From Rhodoferax potami (lineage in GTDB: Bacteria > Pseudomonadota > Gammaproteobacteria > Burkholderiales > Burkholderiaceae_C): DNA of 64,000 nucleotides. Numbering within the stretch: the stretch's first letter is position 1; each line of letters starts with the position of its first letter. Under the pieces are notes generated by a model. It worked only from the letters and a program-made list of their open reading frames with translations, ran no database searches and was not told the DNA's origin. The DNA lies in assembly GCF_032193765.1 (NCBI RefSeq), contig NZ_JAVBIJ010000001.1, positions 2,976,001 to 3,040,000 on the forward strand, given 5' to 3'. A program made the position numbers and the translations under genes. Shown here in pieces: positions 25,908-40,236 of the stretch.

Positions 25908-26762
25908 TAGCCCGACGCTGAGCAACACGCCCACAAACACTGAAAAACCCACCCAGTGGTTCAAACGGAAGGCTTTGAAACAGCCTTCGCGGGATCGGTC
26001 ACGAATCAACGTGCCATGCCAAACCACTTGCACTGCGGCCCCGGCAACCCCCAGCCACCACCCCCAAGCAGCGCCCAACTCGGGCAGCACAAGCCACGAC
26101 CAGAGGGCAAGGTAGACCAGATAAAACGCCATCACAGCGGGCACATCCCAGCGCCCCAGGGTGATGGCAGAGGTTTTCATACCGATGCGCAGGTCGTCGT
26201 CCCGGTCCACCATGGCGTACTCGGTGTCATAGGCCAACACCCAAAACAGGTTCCCCACCAACAGCGCCCAAGCCTGCCACGGAATATCACCCCTCACGGC
26301 CGCATAGGCCATGGGTATGCCAAAGCTGAACGCCACGCCCAACACCGCCTGCGGCATCGAGACATAGCGCTTGGCATAGGGGTAGACCAAGGCCACCGCC
26401 AGCGCGGCGAAGGACCATGCAATCGTGACGGCATTGGTCGTCAGCACCAAGCCGAAAGCGGCTGCGGCCAGCACACCGCCTACCGCCAGGGCCTCGCGGC
26501 TCGAAATACGGCCACTGGTCACCGGGCGCTGGGCAGTGCGCTTGACGTGCTTGTCAAACTCCCGGTCTGCCACGTCATTCACGCAGCAGCCGGCACTGCG
26601 CATCAAGATGGTGCCCAAGGTGAACACCACCACCAAATGCCAACCCGGAAACCCGCCATGGGCCAACCACAAGGCAGACAAGGTCGGCCACAAGAGAAGC
26701 AGCCAGCCAGCAGGCCGGTTCCAGCGGATCAGGTCGAGATAAAGAGAGAGTTTCACGCGCAC
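25905..26762 (-). CDS. ubiA: 4-hydroxybenzoate octaprenyltransferase
   Basis: 285 residues with about eight membrane segments. The two Asp-rich prenyl-diphosphate sites are [12 protein letters not shown] (near residue 62) and the second in [14 protein letters not shown] (near residue 180). UbiA attaches the polyprenyl tail to 4-hydroxybenzoate in ubiquinone synthesis. It lies downstream of oxyR on the same strand, separated by a 68-base gap almost filled by repeat copy 4. Confidence 0.94.
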   Translation of the reverse strand: MRVKLSLYLDLIRWNRPAGWLLLLWPTLSALWLAHGGFPGWHLVVVFTLGTILMRSAGCCVNDVADREFDKHVKRTAQRPVTSGRISSREALAVGGVLAAAAFGLVLTTNAVTIAWSFAALAVALVYPYAKRYVSMPQAVLGVAFSFGIPMAYAAVRGDIPWQAWALLVGNLFWVLAYDTEYAMVDRDDDLRIGMKTSAITLGRWDVPAVMAFYLVYLALWSWLVLPELGAAWGWWLGVAGAAVQVVWHGTLIRDRSREGCFKAFRLNHWVGFSVFVGVLLSVGL

Positions 26763-26767
26763 AGGAT

Positions 26768-26825
26768 TACTATGATTTTGATAGGTACTCGCCCATTTAA
26801 AACGTGGGCAAACAGCCGTTTTTAT
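26768..26825 (+). repeat. Dispersed palindromic repeat, copy 4 (oxyR-ubiA gap)
   Basis: A degenerate copy: CTATGATTTTGATAG first palindrome, GCCCA and TGGGC second palindrome, then CAGCCGTTTTT. It fills almost the whole intergenic gap. Confidence 0.6.
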
Positions 26826-26830
26826 TCAAC

Positions 26831-27802
26831 TCAAGACAAACGGGTCACACCCGGCAGCTCACAACTGTAGATGGCATTGCGCAGAGCGGCGATGGCCTCG
26901 TACCGGGTAAAGCTGCGGCGCCAGGCCAGCACCACGCGGCGCATGGGCGGCGGTAGCGGGCTGCCATCGGGCTTGGCATCCAGGACCGGCAGGTATTTGA
27001 CGAACCCGGGCTCTGCACCCCGCTTTTTGGGCTCCAGCGCCTCTTTGGGCACACTCAGGCGGGGCACCAGTGTCATACCCATGCCGGCAGCCACCATGTG
27101 CTTGATGGTCTCCAGCGACGAGCCTTCAAAACTTTTGCGGATACCCTCCGCATCGCTGGAAAAACGCGCGAACTCGGGGCAGACCTCCAACACGTGGTCG
27201 CGGAAGCAATGGCCATTGCCCAGCAGCAACATGGTTTCGCTTTTAAGTTGCTCCGCCGTGACCGAGCTTTGCTTGGCGAGTGCGTGCCCTGCGGGTACCG
27301 CCGCATAGAAGGGCTCGTCATAGAGCGGCGCGAGCGCCAGGCCGGTATCCGGAAAAGGCTCGGCCAGAATGGCGCAGTCGATCTCTCCGGTGCGGAGCAT
27401 CTCGAGTAGCTTCACCGTGAAGTTCTCTTGCAGCACCAGCGGCATTTGGGGGCTCTTGGTGATGACTTGCCGCACCAAAGCTGGCAGCAGGTAAGGCGCA
27501 ATCGTGTAAATCACCCCCAATTTGAGGGGGCCAGCCAAGGGGTCTTTACCTCGCTTGGCGATGTCTTTGATGTTGGCTGCCTGCTCCAGCACACTCTGGG
27601 CCTGCCGGACAATTTCTTCGCCGAGCGGGGTCACCGTCACCTCGTTGGCGCTGCGCTCAAACAGCTTGCAGTCCAGCTCCTCTTCGAGCTTTTTGACCGC
27701 CACGGAAAGCGTGGGCTGCGAGACAAAGCAGGCATCTGCTGCCTTGCCGAAGTGCCGCTCACGGGCCACCGCCACAATGTATTTCAGTTCTGTCAGCGTC
27801 AT
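26831..27802 (-). CDS. oxyR: Hydrogen-peroxide sensor regulator OxyR
   Basis: 323 residues, LysR family. The helix-turn-helix is at residues 1-65 (FGKAADACFVSQPTLSVAVKKLE). Both redox cysteines fall at exactly the E. coli positions: Cys199 in GNGHCFRDH and Cys208 in LEVCPEF, so a peroxide-driven disulfide switch is expected. It has an AGGAGG ribosome-binding site. oxyR next to recG and ubiA is common in Burkholderiales, though two extra genes intervene before recG here. Confidence 0.94.
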   Translation of the reverse strand: MTLTELKYIVAVARERHFGKAADACFVSQPTLSVAVKKLEEELDCKLFERSANEVTVTPLGEEIVRQAQSVLEQAANIKDIAKRGKDPLAGPLKLGVIYTIAPYLLPALVRQVITKSPQMPLVLQENFTVKLLEMLRTGEIDCAILAEPFPDTGLALAPLYDEPFYAAVPAGHALAKQSSVTAEQLKSETMLLLGNGHCFRDHVLEVCPEFARFSSDAEGIRKSFEGSSLETIKHMVAAGMGMTLVPRLSVPKEALEPKKRGAEPGFVKYLPVLDAKPDGSPLPPPMRRVVLAWRRSFTRYEAIAALRNAIYSCELPGVTRLS

Positions 27803-27864
27803 ACCGTCGCCTCCTAATCGTCAACCATGATGCCACGGCCGATAGTCTGAATCAATGCCGCCTC

Positions 27865-28755
27865 TCAATGGGCATGGCCCTTGGGCTCGATGATGACCAG
27901 CGCAATACCGCAGACCAAGAGTCCTGCACCGCTCCAAAACGCAGCGTCCGGCGTCTCCGCAAAAAACATCGCGCCCAGCGCCGGGCTGAACAACAGCAAG
28001 GAAAAACTACCCGCTTCCACCGCCGACGCATCGCCCGCCCGGTAGGCGAAAAAATAACCGAGGTAAATCCCCGCCGCGGCCATGCCCACCACCGGCAACA
28101 GGGGCCACAAATTCGCAGGCACTGCGGGAAGCGCAAAGCCGGTAAACAGCCCGAACGTGAGCCAACATGCCACCTGGCTCCAGGTCAGCACCGCGATCGG
28201 GTGCTCGGTGCCCGAGTATTTTTTCAAGACGATGCCCAGCATCGACTCCATGAGCGCACCGAGCAAAGCCACCAATGCCGCCGGATGAAAGGCTCCCGTG
28301 CCCGGCTGCAAAATCACCAGCACCCCGCCGAAGCCCACAGCCACGCCTGTCCAGCGCAGCCAATGCGGCTTCTCCCCCAAAAAGAACACCCCCAAGGGCA
28401 ACATGAAGAGAGAGCCGGTCATCAAAAAGGCACTCGCCTCCGCCAGCGGCAAATGCGAGACCGCGTAGGCCGCGCACCAGGCTGAGGTGACGATGAAGCC
28501 CGCCCGCAGCACATGGATCAGGGGCTTGCGACTGCGCACCACCCGCCCCTTTGTCGCCACCCATACGGGCATCAGCATGCACAAGACAATGGACGCTTGC
28601 AAAAACAGCACCTGCTTGGGCACCAGCCCTTGGGCCATGAGTTGCTTGTTGCAGGCGTCCAGCACAGACCAGCACAACATCGCCATGATGACCAGCAAAA
28701 CCCCACGGGTATTGCCCTGCAGCGCTTGCCAGCGCATGACCATTGTTTGAACCAT
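27865..28755 (-). CDS. EamA-family (DMT) transporter
   Basis: 296-297 residues with ten hydrophobic segments in two EamA repeats, the first about residues 10-140 and the second about 150-290. GVLLVIMAMLCWSVLDACNKQLMAQ opens the first repeat and GEKPHWLRWTGVAVGFGGVLVI closes it, both typical. Such proteins export or import small metabolites across the inner membrane; the substrate is unknown. The start MVQTMVMRW lies 26 bases after the upstream gene's stop, so the two are probably co-transcribed. Confidence 0.85.
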   Translation of the reverse strand: MVQTMVMRWQALQGNTRGVLLVIMAMLCWSVLDACNKQLMAQGLVPKQVLFLQASIVLCMLMPVWVATKGRVVRSRKPLIHVLRAGFIVTSAWCAAYAVSHLPLAEASAFLMTGSLFMLPLGVFFLGEKPHWLRWTGVAVGFGGVLVILQPGTGAFHPAALVALLGALMESMLGIVLKKYSGTEHPIAVLTWSQVACWLTFGLFTGFALPAVPANLWPLLPVVGMAAAGIYLGYFFAYRAGDASAVEAGSFSLLLFSPALGAMFFAETPDAAFWSGAGLLVCGIALVIIEPKGHAH

Positions 28756-28780
28756 AGTGTGTGAAATCAGCCCACCGACG

Positions 28781-29734
28781 TCAGGTCGTGGCGGGCACCA
28801 TTTTCTTGAGGCTGTCGCGCAGAATTTCCATGCGCTCTTTCCATGCGCGGCGCACATCGGGCGGCGTATTTTTCAGCACCCGGAAGGAGTGGGGGTCTGG
28901 GTGCCCCTCGGCGTCCAGCACATTGATTTCGAGCTCCCCGCCCAAAGAGGTTACGGTGGCACCCCGTAGCGTCGTGTGGGCCGTCTGCTTGCCGGAATGC
29001 AAGGTGATGCGGCCTGTCGCGTCGAGGTCAATAAACCACTCAATGCCGCCTTTGCCATCCAGACCCACTTCACTGGTGGTACCGGTAAAGCCCGCCACAC
29101 GCCGCCACTGGGCGATTTGCTCGTCGGGTGACATCGCGTTGACTTTGCCTTTGGCCTTGAGGGCTGCCTTGGCCGCAGCAGCCTCTTCGGCCTCGCGCTT
29201 GGCCGCTTCTTCCGCATCCAGGCGCGCTTGGCGCTGGTGCTCCAAGCGCTCTACCCACAGCTGGATTTGCTTGGCGAAGGTGACAAATTCGTCTGCAACC
29301 TTGCTGGGCAGTGGCGCCAGGCGCAGCTCAGCATCCTCTTCGGTTGCCAGAAATGCCAGGCTGTGCCAGCCGGAAGGCTCGGTCGCTTCCTGACCCGGCT
29401 TGGGATTGCTAAGGGTGCGCACCATGCGGGCGAGTTCGATGCGCAGGCCCAGCGCATCAAAGGTCACATCCAGCGCGCCCTGTTTTTCCATCTCAGTCTG
29501 GCCTTCGCGCGCCTTCTGGTGGTAGGTGGCTTTGCGCGCCTTGACCCGTATCTTGCCTGCCCGGCGCAGCATGTCGACGCTGAACTCATGGGCCTCAAAG
29601 CGCTGGCCTCCGGGGATTTTGGTTACCGCAGTGCGCATCCAAAAGGCCTGCAACTCGGCATAGAGGTAAGCCGCGATCGACAGCACGAAGATCGCCCCCA
29701 CACTCCACAAGATCCAATCCATTTGTCCACTCAT
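28781..29734 (-). CDS. Membrane-anchored coiled-coil hypothetical protein
   Basis: 317 residues, not recognised as a named family. One N-terminal membrane helix (about residues 8-32) is followed by a cytoplasmic region of about 125 residues, an Ala/Glu/Lys-rich coiled coil (about 160-200, with EEAAKREAEEAAAAKAALKAK), and a C-terminal globular part of about 110 residues (WFIDLDATGRITLHSGKQTAHTT) with a beta-rich look. It sits between recG and an EamA transporter. A TAACAT hexamer six bases before the ATG suggests its own promoter 30 bases after the recG start-side neighbour ends. Confidence 0.75.
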   Translation of the reverse strand: MSGQMDWILWSVGAIFVLSIAAYLYAELQAFWMRTAVTKIPGGQRFEAHEFSVDMLRRAGKIRVKARKATYHQKAREGQTEMEKQGALDVTFDALGLRIELARMVRTLSNPKPGQEATEPSGWHSLAFLATEEDAELRLAPLPSKVADEFVTFAKQIQLWVERLEHQRQARLDAEEAAKREAEEAAAAKAALKAKGKVNAMSPDEQIAQWRRVAGFTGTTSEVGLDGKGGIEWFIDLDATGRITLHSGKQTAHTTLRGATVTSLGGELEINVLDAEGHPDPHSFRVLKNTPPDVRRAWKERMEILRDSLKKMVPATT

Positions 29735-29740
29735 GCAGCG

Positions 29741-29746
29741 ATGTTA
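29741..29746 (-). promoter_or_regulatory. Candidate -10 hexamer for a leaderless transcript
   Basis: On the minus strand TAACAT is followed by CGCTGC and the ATG of the coiled-coil membrane protein gene: again a six-base spacing and no Shine-Dalgarno sequence. Confidence 0.35.
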
Positions 29747-29772
29747 ACGGGCCACGATGACACCAGGCCCGA

Positions 29773-31875
<2,103 letters not shown>

Positions 31876-31881
31876 GGGCGC

Positions 31882-31887
31882 ATTGTG
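31882..31887 (-). promoter_or_regulatory. Candidate -10 hexamer for a leaderless recG transcript
   Basis: Minus-strand CACAAT, then GCGCCC, then the recG ATG. The hexamer and spacing are the same as at the LysR gene at 2.7 kb. Confidence 0.35.
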
Positions 31888-31944
31888 CCGCACTACACTG
31901 GGGTGTTTGCCTGCCAGCGCAGGCTCAGTCACCGAGGAGTACAC

Positions 31945-32928
31945 ATGAAACAATGGATTGCACCGCTGGCCGTCGTGGCCACCCTGCTGGGCAGCGCCGT
32001 CAGCGCCCCCGCTTACGCCCAAACCGCGGCCTACCCGTCCAAGCCCATCCGCTTGGTTATTCCCTTCCCGCCTGGAGGCGGCACCGACATCCTCTCCCGC
32101 CTGGTGGCGAACAAGTTGACCGAAAACTTCCAGTGGACCGTGGTGCCCGACAACAAGGCAGGTGCCGGCGGCACCATCGGCATTGCCGAAGCCATCAAAG
32201 CCGCGCCCACAGGGTATGACATGGTTATGGGCCAGAAAGACAACCTGGTCGTGGCCCCCTGGCTCTACGGCAACCTGCCCTGGGACCCGACCAAAGACTT
32301 GGTGCCCGTGGCCCACGTGGCCTACACCCCGGTGGTGATTGCCACCGCCGCCAACTCCAAGTTCAAGACGCTGGCGGACGTGGTCGCCGCTGCCAAAGCC
32401 GCACCTGACACCATTACCTACGGCTCACCCGGCAACGGCACCACCATTCACCTCGCGGGCAACCTGTTCGAAAAGGCTGCCAAGGTCGATATCCGCCACA
32501 TCCCCTACAAAGGCTCCAACCCCGCACTGATGGACGCACTGGCCGGCAATGTGGATTTGTTGGTGTCCTCTGTACCCTCGGCGATTGCCCAGATCAAGGC
32601 GGGCAAATTGCGCGCCTTGGCAGTGACCTCTGCCGCCCGCAGCACCTCGCTGCCCGATGTGCCCACCGTGGCCGAGTCCGGCTACAAAGACTTTGATGTG
32701 AGCACCTGGTACGGCCTTTTCATGCCCGCCGGCACGCCCGCCAACGTGGTCACCTTGGTGAACAGCAAGGTCAATGAGCTGCTCGCCACCGCTGAATTCA
32801 AGGCCGCCATCCACGCCCAAGGGGCAGAGCCGCAGGCCATGAAGCCCGAGCAATTCGGAAACCTGCTGAAAACGGACTACGCAAAGTGGAAGGGCATTGT
32901 CCAGGCCTCCGGCGCCAAGGTGGAGTAG
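31945..32928 (+). CDS. Bug/TctC-type tripartite tricarboxylate transporter binding protein
   Basis: 327 residues with a signal peptide (1-26, ending AYAQ). The family opening YPSKPIRLVIPFPPGGGTDILSR and PGAGG-like loop (NKAGAGGTIG), YGSPGNGTTIHLAGNLF, and IPYKGSNPALMDALAGNVDL are all present. Bug proteins bind carboxylates or related solutes in the periplasm; most have no linked membrane genes and none is present here. It starts after a GAGGAG site, divergent from recG. The ligand is unknown. Confidence 0.9.
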   Translation: MKQWIAPLAVVATLLGSAVSAPAYAQTAAYPSKPIRLVIPFPPGGGTDILSRLVANKLTENFQWTVVPDNKAGAGGTIGIAEAIKAAPTGYDMVMGQKDNLVVAPWLYGNLPWDPTKDLVPVAHVAYTPVVIATAANSKFKTLADVVAAAKAAPDTITYGSPGNGTTIHLAGNLFEKAAKVDIRHIPYKGSNPALMDALAGNVDLLVSSVPSAIAQIKAGKLRALAVTSAARSTSLPDVPTVAESGYKDFDVSTWYGLFMPAGTPANVVTLVNSKVNELLATAEFKAAIHAQGAEPQAMKPEQFGNLLKTDYAKWKGIVQASGAKVE

Positions 32929-32989
32929 TCCGACAGAAGCCGCAAAACGCAACTGCTTCAGATCTGCCATTTCCTGCCGATATCAAGGC

Positions 32990-33604
32990 ATGGAAATGGC
33001 TCACCCGGAACTCGAAGCGCGCCCGACAGAAACCTCGCCGCTCACGCTGCGCATACGGTCTGCGATTGCCCTGAGTGTCCGCAATTGCCTGTGCCACAGA
33101 TTTCCCCACAATTTCCATTCCCTGTGCCACGCCTTTGCGGTGGTGGGGTCGAATGTGGCGAGCATCGCGCTCGATCGCAACTACCGCCCGGTTGCGGGTT
33201 TGGCGGCTATTGATGCGGGCAATGACCAGATCATCGTGATGGCCGATGAGCAGGCATTCAGCAACCCGCTGGGCGGTGCCTACCACTGCTGGATCGAGTC
33301 GGATGACGCAGCTCCGGTGGAGCTGATCGACTTCACTTTTGAACACAACCATATCTATGCCGAAGCCAACGGATACCCTTGGACCGGTGAGGAATCGCCG
33401 GCGTATCTGTGGGGCCCGTCTGATGTCATTTCGATTCGCACGCCCTTGGCCAGCCTCCGCGCGGGCTTTGGCAAAGACAAAATCTGGGTGAGCGAACCGC
33501 AGTCCGGCGCGCGATGGATGCAAGCGCACATTGCCAACAATACCAACGCCTATGTGCAGCTCACCTCTGAGGCATTAGCCCACTACCAGCAGTTAATGGC
33601 TTGA
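32990..33604 (+). CDS. Hypothetical protein with possible Cys-His-Asp (papain/transglutaminase-like) site
   Basis: 204 residues from MEMAHPEL (MAHPEL two codons later also possible). No signal peptide or membrane helix. A Cys at the start of a helix (LCHAFAVVGSNVASIAL, about residue 45), a His before a Trp (YHCWIES, about residue 101) and an Asp ten residues on (ELIDFTFEHN) have the order and spacing of a transglutaminase/NAT-type thiol-enzyme triad. I infer this from pattern only. The remainder (YLWGPSDVISIRTPLASLRAG) is not familiar. It stands between the Bug gene and queA with no clear partner. Confidence 0.6.
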   Translation: MEMAHPELEARPTETSPLTLRIRSAIALSVRNCLCHRFPHNFHSLCHAFAVVGSNVASIALDRNYRPVAGLAAIDAGNDQIIVMADEQAFSNPLGGAYHCWIESDDAAPVELIDFTFEHNHIYAEANGYPWTGEESPAYLWGPSDVISIRTPLASLRAGFGKDKIWVSEPQSGARWMQAHIANNTNAYVQLTSEALAHYQQLMA

Positions 33605-33627
33605 ACCGCTCAGCACCCCGCAAAGGC

Positions 33628-33649
33628 GCGGCTATGGGAAAATAGCCGC
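33628..33649. other. Perfect hairpin upstream of queA
   Basis: GCGGCTAT and ATAGCCGC enclose a GGGAAA loop 40 bases before the queA ATG. No T-run follows, so it is more likely a leader structure or operator than a terminator. Confidence 0.35.
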
Positions 33650-33689
33650 CCCTCCACCTTGGAACGGGCCTGTCCGGCCCTCAAGCACC

Positions 33690-34769
33690 ATGTCTTTGCC
33701 TACTTCTGACGCGCAACGCGTCTTCACCCTCAGCGACTTCGACTTTGAACTCCCCGAAGCACTGATTGCCCAACACCCCGCTACAGAACGCAGTGGCTCC
33801 CGATTGCTGGACGGCACGGGTGACACCTCGGTAGACCGCATCTTCAAAGACCTGCCCGGCCTGCTGCGTGCGGGCGATTTGCTGGTGTTCAACGACACCA
33901 AGGTCATCAACGCCCGCCTCTTCGGTGAAAAAACCACCGGCGGCAAGGTGGAACTGCTCATCGAGCGGGTGCTGGGCGGCAACCAGGTGGCAGCCCACAT
34001 GCGGGTCAGCAAAAAGCCCGAGGTGGGCGCCACCATCAAAATGACCTGCGCGCCCGGCCAGGAAGACGGGCTTTGCGCCACCCTGCTGGGCCGCTGGCCG
34101 AATGTGGATGGGCCGATTTACCGCTTTGTCCTGAGCAACGACCGGGGCGATGACCCTTACACGCTCATGGAGCGCCACGGCCATGTGCCCCTGCCGCCCT
34201 ACATCACCCACAGCGACTCACCGGAGGATGTGCAGCGCTACCAGACGGTGTTTGCCAAGAACCCCGGCGCGGTCGCCGCGCCCACTGCGGCCCTCCACTT
34301 TGACGAGGGTGTGTTTGCGCAGCTCGATGCCATGGGCGTACACCGTGCGCATGTGACGCTGCATGTGGGCGCTGGCACCTTCCAGCCGGTCAAAACCGAG
34401 AATATCGCCGAGCACCAGATGCACAGCGAGTGGTACAACGTGCCCACAGAAACCCAGGAAGCGATTGCCGCCTGCAAGGCACGTGGCGGGCGCATAGTGG
34501 CGGTGGGCACCACCAGTGTGCGCACACTGGAGAGCTGGGCCAAGACAGGCATTGCCAGTGGCGACACCAACATCTTCATCACCCCCGGCTTTGAGTTCAA
34601 GCTTGTCGATGTGCTGGTCACCAACTTCCACCTGCCCAAGAGCAGCCTGATGATGCTGGTGAGCGCCTTCACCGGCTATGACCATGTGATGGGCCTGTAC
34701 CGCGACGCGATTGCGCGCGGCTACCGCTTCTTCAGCTATGGCGATTCCATGCTGCTGACGCGGAGGTAG
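33690..34769 (+). CDS. queA: S-adenosylmethionine:tRNA ribosyltransferase-isomerase
   Basis: 359 residues. QueA transfers and isomerises the ribosyl part of SAM onto preQ1-tRNA to form epoxyqueuosine. Signatures include FDFELPEALIAQHP at the N terminus, LVFNDTKVINARLFGEKTTGGKVELLIER, PLPPYITH, and LHVGAGTFQPVKTE, LVTNFHLPKSSLMMLVSAFTG in the C-terminal half. tgt, the preceding step, lies 2.5 kb downstream on the same strand with one opposite-strand gene between. Confidence 0.96.
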   Translation: MSLPTSDAQRVFTLSDFDFELPEALIAQHPATERSGSRLLDGTGDTSVDRIFKDLPGLLRAGDLLVFNDTKVINARLFGEKTTGGKVELLIERVLGGNQVAAHMRVSKKPEVGATIKMTCAPGQEDGLCATLLGRWPNVDGPIYRFVLSNDRGDDPYTLMERHGHVPLPPYITHSDSPEDVQRYQTVFAKNPGAVAAPTAALHFDEGVFAQLDAMGVHRAHVTLHVGAGTFQPVKTENIAEHQMHSEWYNVPTETQEAIAACKARGGRIVAVGTTSVRTLESWAKTGIASGDTNIFITPGFEFKLVDVLVTNFHLPKSSLMMLVSAFTGYDHVMGLYRDAIARGYRFFSYGDSMLLTRR

Positions 34770-34796
34770 AAGCCCCCTCGCTACACGGGTCGCTGG

Positions 34797-38447
<3,651 letters not shown>

Positions 38448-38465
38448 GCCTGCGCCAAACGGCAC

Positions 38466-38497
38466 AAGTAAAAGGGGCCCTTAGGCCCCTTTTACTT
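38466..38497. terminator. Bidirectional intrinsic terminator, tgt/chemoreceptor
   Basis: A perfect 14-base inverted repeat, AAGTAAAAGGGGCC with its complement, closes a 4-base loop; A- and T-runs flank the GC core on both strands. It separates convergent tgt and chemoreceptor genes. Confidence 0.9.
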
Positions 38498-38556
38498 GCT
38501 ACTGAATTGATAGCTACCCGCGCAGATATTACCTGCGCCAACAGCCCATTTGACTC
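38497..38556 (+). repeat. Dispersed palindromic repeat, copy 5
   Basis: GCTACTGAATTGATAGC, then GCGCAGATATTACCTGCGC, then CAACAGCCCATTTGACTC. It fills the gap between the terminator and the chemoreceptor stop codon, which lies at its right edge. Confidence 0.8.
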
Positions 38557-40135
38557 ATAACCGGAAGGTCGCCACCACCTGAACGAGATCCGTGGCCTGG
38601 CTCTTCAGGCTGCTGGCAGCAGCAGCCATCTCTTCCACCAAGGCCGCGTTTTGCTGCGTGGCTTGGTCCATCTGAGTGACTGCTTCACCGATCTGGTTGA
38701 CCCCCGCGCTCTGCTCGTGGCTGGCTGCGCTGATCTCTCCCATGATGTCTGTCACCCGCCGGATGCTGCTTACCACTTCTGTCATGGTGGTGCCGGCTTT
38801 GTCCACTAGGGCGGTGCCTTGCTCCACCCGCTCTACGCTGGCGTTGATGAGCATTTTGATTTCCTTGGCTGCTTCGGCCGAGCGGCCCGCCAGTGAGCGA
38901 ACCTCTGAGGCCACCACGGCAAAGCCTCTGCCTTGCTCTCCGGCACGGGCGGCTTCCACCGCGGCGTTGAGGGCCAGGATGTTGGTCTGGAAGGCGATGC
39001 CGTCAATGACGCTGATGATGTCGGCGATCTTGCGGCTGGCTTCGTTGATGCCTTTCATGGTGTCTACCACTTGGCCTACGACTTCTCCGCCCTGCACCGC
39101 AACCGTGGAGGCGTTGGTCGCCAGCTGGTTGGCCTGGCGGGCGTTGTCGGCGTTTTGTTTCACTGCTGAGTTCAGCTCTTCCATGCTGGCTGCGGTTTCT
39201 TCCAGGGCGCTGGCTTGGCTCTCCGTCCGGGCTGAGAGGTCGTGGTTGCCTTGCGCAATCTCCGCACTGGCCGTAGCCACAGACTCCGAGCCCTCCCGGA
39301 CCTTGGAGACCACATGCCCCAGCTTGGTCTGCATCTGCTCCAGGCTCCCAAGCAAGCGCCCCAATTCATCCGTACCCTTGATCGCCACCCGGCTGCTCAA
39401 ATCACCGTCGGCAATCCGGCCGGCCAACTCCATTGCCTGCTGCACTGGTTGAATCACGCTCGCAGGCACCATCCAGATCAACAACACCCCGACCAGCACA
39501 ATGACCAGCAAGGCACCCACCATGGCGCGCTCTGCCGAGGCCACGGTGTCCTGCACCTTGAGGGCCGCCTTGGCCGTTCCGTCCAGGTTGAACTTGAGGA
39601 TCTTCTCCATCGCGCCAAAGGTTTGCTGGAAAGCGGCAGGGGCTTTTGCGGCGAAATCGTCGCGGGCACGGGCTAACGCTTCTTCTGAACCACTGGCGCT
39701 GCCCATGCCATCCAGCACTGCTTTCACGATCCCGAAATAGGCATCCCGTTGCGCTTGGTATTCCGCGAACAAGGCCTTTTCGGCATCCGCTTGCGGATCC
39801 CCCGCCTCATAAGACAAAAGGGTCGCGGCATAGACCTCGGTGGCTTTGCGCAAGGCCTCGCCGTTTTCGTTGAGCCGGCGGCTGAAGGTAGCCAGGTCTT
39901 GCTTGTCACGGCCGCCCACCCGGTCGCTGACCAGCAGGTAGTGATCTGCCACAAAACCTTTCATGTTGCCGAGGTTCTCGATGGCGGGAATCCATGAGGT
40001 CGCGACCTCGCCCGACTCGAACTTGACCGACATATTGCGGTACAGCGAGTTGGCCGCACTCAGAATGGCCAAAGCCAAAATCAGGGCCAAGCCCAGGGTG
40101 ATGCGAGCACGTATGCCCAGATGGTTCAAGCTCAT
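38555..40135 (-). CDS. Methyl-accepting chemotaxis protein 1
   Basis: 526 residues. TM1 at about 12-30, a periplasmic four-helix-bundle-type sensor (about 31-205), TM2 (about 206-228), HAMP (about 230-280, [23 protein letters not shown]) and a cytoplasmic signalling domain with the hairpin tip [40 protein letters not shown]. It relays ligand sensing to CheA/CheW. It ends shortly after the methylation helices (VQVVATFRL), without a CheR-docking tail. The signalling region is almost identical to that of the next gene upstream. It is last in a same-strand series phaM, FIST, receptor 2, receptor 1. Confidence 0.94.
   Translation of the reverse strand: MSLNHLGIRARITLGLALILALAILSAANSLYRNMSVKFESGEVATSWIPAIENLGNMKGFVADHYLLVSDRVGGRDKQDLATFSRRLNENGEALRKATEVYAATLLSYEAGDPQADAEKALFAEYQAQRDAYFGIVKAVLDGMGSASGSEEALARARDDFAAKAPAAFQQTFGAMEKILKFNLDGTAKAALKVQDTVASAERAMVGALLVIVLVGVLLIWMVPASVIQPVQQAMELAGRIADGDLSSRVAIKGTDELGRLLGSLEQMQTKLGHVVSKVREGSESVATASAEIAQGNHDLSARTESQASALEETAASMEELNSAVKQNADNARQANQLATNASTVAVQGGEVVGQVVDTMKGINEASRKIADIISVIDGIAFQTNILALNAAVEAARAGEQGRGFAVVASEVRSLAGRSAEAAKEIKMLINASVERVEQGTALVDKAGTTMTEVVSSIRRVTDIMGEISAASHEQSAGVNQIGEAVTQMDQATQQNAALVEEMAAAASSLKSQATDLVQVVATFRL
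38570..39262 (-). repeat. Duplicated chemoreceptor signalling segment, copy A
   Basis: Nearly identical to 40513-41205 (offset 1943). One run from about 38706 to beyond 38880 shows no mismatch by eye, while the flanking sensor halves are unrelated. This is a direct repeat inside two tandem genes. Confidence 0.85.
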
Positions 40136-40236
40136 CGACGTTCTCCGCAGAGGGCGCTTCCAACGCGCAAAAGGTGAAACTCCGGCTTAGTCCAGGTCTT
40201 CATGACCGAGCCGGCGAAAAATCTGGCGCACGGCGC

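Noticed and set aside
31876..32316. N-terminal extension of the recG frame
   Set aside because: The frame stays open through the divergent Bug gene, but the translated residues resemble no RecG and the ATG at 31875 matches the family start.
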